From contig CAJKKJ010000007.1 in the NCBI GenBank assembly GCA_905200435.1, forward strand, positions 1 to 10,362: DNA of 10,362 nt. Direction: 5' to 3'. Position 1 is the stretch's first letter. Each line of letters begins with the position of its first letter. Positions 5,876 to 10,362 of this stretch are shown here, one piece after another. Source of the DNA: an uncultured Bacillota bacterium. GTDB taxonomy: Bacteria > Bacillota_I > Bacilli_A > RF39 > UBA660. The position numbers and the translations under genes are program-made. Below the pieces are notes generated by a model. The model did not search any database. It worked only from the letters and a program-made list of their open reading frames with translations, and was not told where the DNA came from.

Positions 5876-6931
5876 TTTCTTATTCATTGTAAAGAAACTT
5901 TTTAGTGTACTTTTATATTTCATATCACTTTCTAATTGATCTTTTAATTCTTTTAATTCTTCTTTTGTCATTTCATTAAATAATACTGGATTATTTAATA
6001 AATTTGGATCTTCTAATGCCATTTCTATTTTTTGTCCTTTTATAGTTGCTTGAACACTTAAACCATCACAAGTATTTTCTGTTATTATTTCTTTTGGTGG
6101 TTGTTGTGAAAAATCAACTAAGAAAGGTTTATCTGTTTGTAATAATCTTCTTTTTACTACTGTACCATTTCTTAATGCATTACCTATTATATTTGAAGTA
6201 TATAGGATTTTTATATCAGATGTTTTAGTGTTATTGTCATTTAATTCATTTTCAAGTTCTTGTACATCTTCATCAAATAAAATTGGTAAGTCTGCATCTA
6301 TAACATTTGGATGCATTTTAGGCGCAAACGTGCATGTATTTGCAACATTTTCCATAGATTGTTCATTATTCATTTCTTCGATTGGTAATATTTCAATTTC
6401 ATTTTGTTCTGGTTCATTATTAACTACTACAGCATCATTTTCAGTTTGTACATTATTTTCTTCTACATCATTATTACTTTTACATTTCTCAATAACATTT
6501 TCTATAGCAATTTCTTCCACATTATTATTTAATAAACTTGTTTCCTCAGATTTAGCTTTTTCAATCATCTGACGATTAAATTGTGATTTTCTAATTCCTT
6601 TTAATATTAATTTCAAAAACAAAAATGTGTGTTTTTCTCTATATTTTCTTTTTTCATTTTCGTTTTTTAAACTTCTATACTTTTTAGTTAATGGACATAA
6701 TAAATATATAATTGTCTCAGGTATTATAGAAAAAGCTAATCCATAAAATGATGCTATAGCTAATCCTCCTAAAACAGCTACAAATTGATTTGAAATGCTC
6801 GCAAATCCCAAAAAATTAAATGTTGCAGCCACAATTTTGTAAAAAAATGCACATGCATTTGGTATTAACTTCACAGCAAATACTATAATCTTCCATAATA
6901 TTTTAAATATTTCTCCTATCACTTGTAACAT
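5852..6931 (-). CDS. Membrane protein of unknown function, acidic linker
   Basis: I do not recognise this 359-residue protein. The N-terminus has a long hydrophobic or amphipathic stretch: helices at about 4-40 and 48-80, separated by a short polar turn. A basic segment KKYRSLKNENEKRKYREK follows, indicating that the C-terminal two thirds are cytosolic or near the membrane face. Residues about 120-240 are low complexity, strongly acidic and Asn/Glu-rich, probably disordered. A compact C-terminal region (about 240-359) contains DIKILYTSNIIGNALRNGTVVKR split by short loops, then FLVDFSQQPPKEII and a helical KEELKELKDQLESDMKYK tail. GGGGGA upstream of the ATG fits a strong ribosome binding site. 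Location between the VirB4 genes and the wall hydrolase suggests an accessory part of the secretion system, possibly occupying the slot of a VirB6- or VirB8-like component, but no motif proves that. It has its own promoter and terminator. Confidence 0.8.
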   Translation of the reverse strand: MLQVIGEIFKILWKIIVFAVKLIPNACAFFYKIVAATFNFLGFASISNQFVAVLGGLAIASFYGLAFSIIPETIIYLLCPLTKKYRSLKNENEKRKYREKHTFLFLKLILKGIRKSQFNRQMIEKAKSEETSLLNNNVEEIAIENVIEKCKSNNDVEENNVQTENDAVVVNNEPEQNEIEILPIEEMNNEQSMENVANTCTFAPKMHPNVIDADLPILFDEDVQELENELNDNNTKTSDIKILYTSNIIGNALRNGTVVKRRLLQTDKPFLVDFSQQPPKEIITENTCDGLSVQATIKGQKIEMALEDPNLLNNPVLFNEMTKEELKELKDQLESDMKYKSTLKSFFTMNKKALELKKH

Positions 6932-6956
6932 AATATATTCCCCCTTAATTAAACAA

Positions 6957-6985
6957 ATAATACCATATATACATTATTTAGTCAA
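6957..6985 (-). promoter_or_regulatory. Promoter of the 359-aa gene
   Basis: On the - strand TTGACT (6985-6980), a 17-base spacer and TATTAT (6962-6957) preceded by TGG give a near-consensus vegetative promoter with extended -10. It lies about 26 bases before the ATG at 6931 and within the gap after the 181-aa gene. Confidence 0.75.
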
Positions 6986-7008
6986 ATTGAAACGATAAAA
7001 AACAAGTC

Positions 7009-7554
7009 TTACTTTATCTTCTTAATTAGTTCTTTAACTCTAATATTTGTTTTTCTTTCTTCATTATATTCTTTATTAGAATTACTCATTTTACTATTGT
7101 ATAAAGTATACATCAATCTTGTTCTAAATTCATTTATACAATCAAGATATTTTTGTTTACCATATTTTTCTATTAATTCAATATAACCAATTATTTCAGA
7201 TGGATAAACTATTTTAAAATCATCATAAAATAATTTATCATAATCATCTAAATTAGGTATAAATTCTGTCATGTGATTTTGAAAATTATAGCAAGAATTA
7301 TAATAAGGTAAATTTTTAGAACATGAAATACCATCCCTCGCTTTAAAAATATATGTAGGCAAATTAGAACTATAATATTTTTCACCAGTAATTATATCTC
7401 TTGATTTTTGAGAAATTATAGGTACCCAATCATTTTCACCAATTCTAAAAATACAATATTTTGAATTACCATCAGATACTTCTTTCATTATATTTTGATT
7501 ATCAATTTTACCATATCCATAAAGATTTATTAATTCATACATTTCTTTTTTCAT
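7009..7554 (-). CDS. Hypothetical 181-aa protein, possible cargo gene
   Basis: I do not recognise this protein. The start is placed at ATG 7554 because GGAGA lies 6-10 bases upstream; an in-frame ATG at 7587 falls inside the promoter and lacks a ribosome binding site. The product is soluble with no signal peptide or membrane helix. The first 75 residues look like an alpha/beta domain (YCIFRIGENDWVPIISQ, ITGEKYYSSNLPTYIFKA), the middle is Tyr/Asp-rich (NLDDYDKLFYDDFKIVYPSE), and the C-terminal part is helical and basic, ending in RVKELIKKIK. Four cysteines are spread through the first 140 residues, of which two (SC and CYNF contexts) lie close together. It sits between the VirB4 core and the 359-aa gene in the same direction but with a terminator before it and its own promoter, so it may be an inserted cargo or regulatory gene rather than a structural part. 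Confidence 0.72.
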   Translation of the reverse strand: MKKEMYELINLYGYGKIDNQNIMKEVSDGNSKYCIFRIGENDWVPIISQKSRDIITGEKYYSSNLPTYIFKARDGISCSKNLPYYNSCYNFQNHMTEFIPNLDDYDKLFYDDFKIVYPSEIIGYIELIEKYGKQKYLDCINEFRTRLMYTLYNSKMSNSNKEYNEERKTNIRVKELIKKIK

Positions 7555-7577
7555 ACATTCTCCATTTAATATATTAT

Positions 7578-7605
7578 ATAATACCATTTTTTAATATTTT
7601 GTCAA
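7578..7605 (-). promoter_or_regulatory. Promoter of the 181-aa gene
   Basis: On the - strand TTGACA (7605-7600), a 16-base spacer and TATTAT (7583-7578) with a TGG extension form a strong vegetative promoter. It starts immediately after the VirB4 terminator and resembles the promoter at 6957-6985 in both hexamers and in the ATGG before the -10. Confidence 0.75.
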
Positions 7606-7607
7606 TG

Positions 7608-7632
7608 AAAAAGAACTATATTTCTATAGTCC
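7608..7632 (-). terminator. Intrinsic terminator at the end of the VirB4 operon
   Basis: On the - strand GGACTATA (7632-7625), GAAA loop, TATAGTTC (7620-7613, one G-T pair) is followed by TTTTT (7612-7608). The VirB4 TAG stop (7626-7624) is inside the hairpin, spanning the end of the first arm and the GNRA-type loop. It ends the PrgI-VirB4 transcription unit. Confidence 0.75.
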
Positions 7633-9408
7633 TCCGCCACTTCCGAATGAATCAAGTTCAGCATCTGTAAGTACAACATTAATTTGCATTCTTCTACTTC
7701 CGCATACTAATAAACCTTCACCTTGGTTATATCTCTTTATTCCTTCTCTTTCATTATCATTTAAGTCTATCAAATTTCCTAAATCTTCAACAGCTTGTTT
7801 TTTTAGACCCATTACTAAATAGTAAGAGGCATTATCAAATATAGCCTTACCATGCATCAATACATCTGGTGCACAGAAATCACTTGGTTGTTGAGTTATT
7901 ATAATTGTACCAGTATTATATTTACGGCTTCTTCTTTGAACTTGAGCAAGGAATTCAGCTCCTAATGCATTATTTCCTCCTAATAGAACATGGGCTTCAT
8001 CTACTGCAAGAACAGTATTTACACTTTTATCAAGTGTTAAACTCCAAGCATATTTAAGTATATTGAAGAATAAAGCATTTCTTATATTACTATCAGAATT
8101 CATTAATTCCCTTATGTTAAATACTATAAAATTACTATTTGGTTTAATTGTTGTATGACCATCAAAGTAATATTTTAATTCTTTAACAATTGGTCTTATT
8201 TTTAATTCTAGTTTTTCTAGAATATCTTTTTCATGTGTTCTATCTGGCATAGATAAAATTTTACCTCTAACAGTAGCATACACATCTCTAAATGTTGGAT
8301 AATCTTCTGATTTTATTTTTGTAAAATCGGTATCAAAATCAATTCCAAATCTTTTATAAGTTTCTTGAATCATTTCACTATATAAAGTCAAAACATCTTC
8401 TTCAATACTTGGATCATAATATTTTATAAAAGCTTTTTGGGTTTGTAATGATCTTGTTAAAACAGTATAACCTAATCCTTCTTTTAATTCATCTTCATCA
8501 CTATCAAGAACAATTTCAAGTGGATTTATCATACCATATTCTCCACCTTTACCTAAATCAATGAAATCTCCACCATATAGATTTGTCATTTCTTCAAGTT
8601 CACCTTCTGGATCAATAACAACTACTTGGTGACCATTTCTTATATTAGCTCTAAGTAATAGTTTAGCAGCTGTAGATTTACCAGAACCAGATGTACCAAG
8701 TATAATCATATTGGCATTATTTCTATTATGTTCTTTTTTTATTTGATACAAGAATTGGTTAAATAATACTACACCACCTGAGAAATCAACACCTAGTAAT
8801 GTTGACATACCAGGATCTTTTATACTATCAAATATAAAAGGATACATTGCAGCAAGTGTAGGAGATGGAATTGGTGTACCAATTCTATCTTCTATATCTT
8901 GTTTTGGATATATAGGTAACATTGATTTAAATACACTTTCTTGTTCAAATCTAAGTGGTACAGCCGATAATTGCATTGCTTCTAAATAATTCTTTACCTG
9001 TAATTTTTTAGCAGTCAATTCATCTTGTGTATCAGCAGTAACCATTATATGCATTTGAAAATCAAATATTGCCGACTGATTAGCTGCAAGCATTGATATA
9101 AAATACTCTAATGATTCATAGTCTTGTCTTATTCTTTCTTGTAATGTTTTATCTCTTTCATCTTGATATCTTACTTTCAAATCAGCTATTTCTTTATTTA
9201 ACATTTTAGATATTACACTAAAAGGTAGTGGAATATGTTTAATTGCAATTTTTATTCCAGACATGCTTGTTAAATTTGATAAGAAACCAGGATTAATAAA
9301 TTTCGGATATGAAACAACTGATAATATAGTTGCATATTTATCACTTATTACTATTTCAGCACTCTTAAATTCCAATCCTTTAGGAGCAAGTTGACTTTTT
9401 AATTCCAT
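7624..9408 (-). CDS. virB4: VirB4-type conjugation ATPase, core domain
   Basis: The 594-residue product is the ATPase-bearing part of a VirB4/TraC-type protein, the cytosolic motor that energises type IV secretion. Motifs in order: LLGVDFSGG (about 204-211) leading into the ATPase core, Walker A GTSGSGKST (238-246), QVVVIDPEGE (261-270) typical of the family, NPLEI (295-299), Walker B VLAVDEAHVLL (466-476), QRRSRKYNTG (491-500), ITQQPSDF (504-511) and the C-terminal EGLLVCGSRRM. The N-terminal domain normally present in the same chain is encoded by the preceding gene. The two together give 785 residues, the normal VirB4 length. The start ATG overlaps the upstream stop (TAATG) and GGTGATGAG serves as ribosome binding site, so the subunits should be made together. 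Family identity is firm; a role in conjugation versus protein secretion is inferred from neighbours. Confidence 0.95.
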   Translation of the reverse strand: MELKSQLAPKGLEFKSAEIVISDKYATILSVVSYPKFINPGFLSNLTSMSGIKIAIKHIPLPFSVISKMLNKEIADLKVRYQDERDKTLQERIRQDYESLEYFISMLAANQSAIFDFQMHIMVTADTQDELTAKKLQVKNYLEAMQLSAVPLRFEQESVFKSMLPIYPKQDIEDRIGTPIPSPTLAAMYPFIFDSIKDPGMSTLLGVDFSGGVVLFNQFLYQIKKEHNRNNANMIILGTSGSGKSTAAKLLLRANIRNGHQVVVIDPEGELEEMTNLYGGDFIDLGKGGEYGMINPLEIVLDSDEDELKEGLGYTVLTRSLQTQKAFIKYYDPSIEEDVLTLYSEMIQETYKRFGIDFDTDFTKIKSEDYPTFRDVYATVRGKILSMPDRTHEKDILEKLELKIRPIVKELKYYFDGHTTIKPNSNFIVFNIRELMNSDSNIRNALFFNILKYAWSLTLDKSVNTVLAVDEAHVLLGGNNALGAEFLAQVQRRSRKYNTGTIIITQQPSDFCAPDVLMHGKAIFDNASYYLVMGLKKQAVEDLGNLIDLNDNEREGIKRYNQGEGLLVCGSRRMQINVVLTDAELDSFGSGGGL

Positions 9409-9983
9409 TAACTCATCACCGTCCCAGCTTCTGTACGCATTCCTGCATTCAAGAAATTATCTAGTAAAACTCTTAAATCATCATTTGTTGTTTGACTTGT
9501 ATTCAATCCAGCTGATGCAAATTGATTTATTAGAGTTCTTAATCTTTTCTGTAATACATCATTATCTTTATCTTTGAATAGTAAATAGAATTCTGTATCT
9601 ACTACTCCATTTGACATAAACATGTTTGCTTTGTTTATATCTTCCATAATCATTTTTTTAATTTTTTGATCTGGAGTTGAATTAAATGCAATTTGTAATT
9701 GTGACAAATATACATTTATATCAACGGGTCTTCCAGCTATTATTAACCAAAATTCATAGTTAATAACATTGTAAACATTTCTTAGATTGGATATTACTGC
9801 TTCTTGTGAAGATGAATCTAATATAAATATGTTTTTGGGTTGTATTTTCAATCCTGTTACTTTCACATTATCATCAAGTACAATCATACCATTTGCTATA
9901 CTTTTAATTGGTACAAAGCTTTCTGTATATTTACTTTGAACCTTTGGTTCCGGTTTCTTCGCTAGTTCCTTTAAATTCTTCAC
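9408..9983 (-). CDS. VirB4 N-terminal domain as separate protein
   Basis: This 191-residue protein carries the N-terminal region usually fused to the VirB4 ATPase in Gram-positive conjugation systems. It has a basic tail, then FVPIKSIANGMIVLDDN and VTGLKIQPKNIFILDSSSQE, a strand-helix pattern followed by LRNVYNVINYEFWLIIAGRPVDI and long helices to RTLINQFASAGL. It ends near DDLRVLLDNFLNAG, where the ATPase-domain linker would begin. The start is GTG at 9983 with GGAGAGG about 11 bases upstream, which makes the gene overlap the preceding one by 53 bases; the next Met (residue 33) would delete the conserved first strand. It overlaps the ATPase gene by TAATG. It probably assembles with that ATPase at the inner face of the membrane. 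Confidence 0.82.
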   Translation of the reverse strand: MKNLKELAKKPEPKVQSKYTESFVPIKSIANGMIVLDDNVKVTGLKIQPKNIFILDSSSQEAVISNLRNVYNVINYEFWLIIAGRPVDINVYLSQLQIAFNSTPDQKIKKMIMEDINKANMFMSNGVVDTEFYLLFKDKDNDVLQKRLRTLINQFASAGLNTSQTTNDDLRVLLDNFLNAGMRTEAGTVMS

Positions 9984-10275
9984 TATAACACCATCCTCTC
10001 CAAATATATTTTTCTCTGCTTGTAAAGAACTTATATATTGATATTATTACTGTCATAACATTGTGGTAATGCGCAACCGGGAAGACAAGTATTATTGCTA
10101 TTGCTCCCGGTGTTACTGCTAATACCGTTGGTCCAATTGATGACAGATTTAATGTTAATAATAATAATATTGTTATTGTGACACCTATTGCCAATACTCC
10201 TAAGTCAAAGCCATTAAACATTCCAAATATAAGCATTGATTTTTTTGAGTTGGCAGGTATTAAAAATCCATTCAT
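9931..10275 (-). CDS. PrgI/TcpE-like small membrane protein of type IV secretion
   Basis: The 114-residue protein begins NGFLIPANSKKSMLIFGMF and has two hydrophobic helices at about 22-44 and 49-68, then an amphipathic HNVMTVIISIYKFFTSREKYIWRG and a polar Ser/Glu/Thr-rich tail. This layout (short cytosolic start with a turn, helix hairpin, then a 'yi....k.f...kkY.WrG' segment) is that of the PrgI or TcpE families, which lie directly before VirB4 in Gram-positive conjugative elements. GGGAGA about 8 bases before the ATG is a good ribosome binding site. The last 17 codons overlap the start of the next gene. Which of the two families it belongs to cannot be settled by eye. Confidence 0.65.
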   Translation of the reverse strand: MNGFLIPANSKKSMLIFGMFNGFDLGVLAIGVTITILLLLTLNLSSIGPTVLAVTPGAIAIILVFPVAHYHNVMTVIISIYKFFTSREKYIWRGWCYSEEFKGTSEETGTKGSK

Positions 10276-10292
10276 ATCTTATTTCTCCCTTT

Positions 10293-10362
10293 TTATCTAC
10301 GTCCACCTGGGCCACTTGCACTAGCAGCAGCTTTTGCACGGTCAGCAGCCTTCGCTTCTTGA
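10293..10362 (-). CDS. C-terminal tail of an upstream gene, partial
   Basis: On the - strand the frame is open from the window edge and ends in TAA at 10293-10295, giving 22 residues that are rich in Ala, Gly and Lys/Arg and end SASGPGGRR. The stop lies 17 bases before the ATG of the PrgI-like gene, so it is in the same operon. In related loci a large membrane protein (VirB6/TrbL-like) or a pilin-like protein can stand here, but the visible tail identifies neither. Confidence 0.5.
   Translation of the reverse strand, partial: QEAKAADRAKAAASASGPGGRR

Noticed and set aside
6228..6572. Open + strand frame rich in Ser and Phe opposite the acidic linker
   Set aside because: Its composition is the complement of Asn/Glu-rich codons of the - strand gene; no start signals.
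7009..7020. Terminator after the 181-aa gene
   Set aside because: AAGT-AAG-ACTT before a T-run is only a 4-base stem on the - strand, too short to call.
7555..7587. Longer start for the 181-aa protein at ATG 7587
   Set aside because: The ATG would lie within or before the transcription start of the strong promoter at 7578-7605 and has no ribosome binding site.
1..10362. Recoding of TGA as tryptophan, suggested by the AT-rich composition
   Set aside because: Trp is encoded by TGG in the conserved genes and TGA ends the YabG-like frame.
1..10362. CRISPR arrays, tRNA, rRNA or riboswitches
   Set aside because: No regularly spaced repeats, cloverleaf pattern or known riboswitch core was seen in the few intergenic stretches.

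Overview
The window is AT-rich and reads as low-GC Firmicutes, probably a Bacilli-type or related gut lineage. It uses the standard bacterial code: TGG encodes Trp, and the YabG-like frame ends in TGA. The best taxonomic clue is the left end, where the 3' end of a YabG-like sporulation protease gene, a veg-type gene and spoVG follow one another on the + strand. YabG, Veg and SpoVG lie near each other in sporulating Firmicutes, so this part looks like ordinary chromosomal backbone. Species-level placement is not possible from the sequence alone.

Positions 1-809 hold that + strand backbone. Positions 810-958 are a convergent intergenic region with two hairpins and a short stretch resembling an IS3-type terminus. 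From 959 to the right edge every gene is on the - strand and the content changes to a Gram-positive type IV secretion (conjugation-like) module. In transcription order (right to left) it holds: the tail of an upstream gene, a small PrgI/TcpE-like two-helix membrane protein, the N-terminal domain of a VirB4-type ATPase, the VirB4 ATPase core as a separate gene, a terminator, an unrecognised 181-aa gene with its own promoter, an unrecognised 359-aa membrane protein with its own promoter and terminator, then a very large peptidoglycan-degrading protein split over two reading frames, and a lipoprotein with a second, C-terminal membrane anchor.

The most unusual object is the peptidoglycan-degrading pair at 1690-5770. 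The upstream frame supplies a cytosolic tail, one membrane helix and an extracellular segment. The downstream frame, offset by +1, has no signal peptide and no visible ribosome binding site. It carries an M23 endopeptidase domain, two SpoIID-like domains (the second without the catalytic Glu) and a C-terminal NlpC/P60 domain. Joined, they would make one membrane-anchored protein of about 1359 residues with three different wall-cutting chemistries. The break is either a programmed +1 frameshift, a recent mutation or a sequence error.

Together the - strand genes fit one job. VirB4 would power the secretion machine with the PrgI-like protein at the membrane, the multi-domain hydrolase would open the cell wall, and the 359-aa protein and the lipoprotein are likely envelope partners. 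No relaxase, coupling protein, integrase or VirB6/VirB8 gene is visible, so whether this is a mobile element or a fixed secretion locus cannot be decided from this window.
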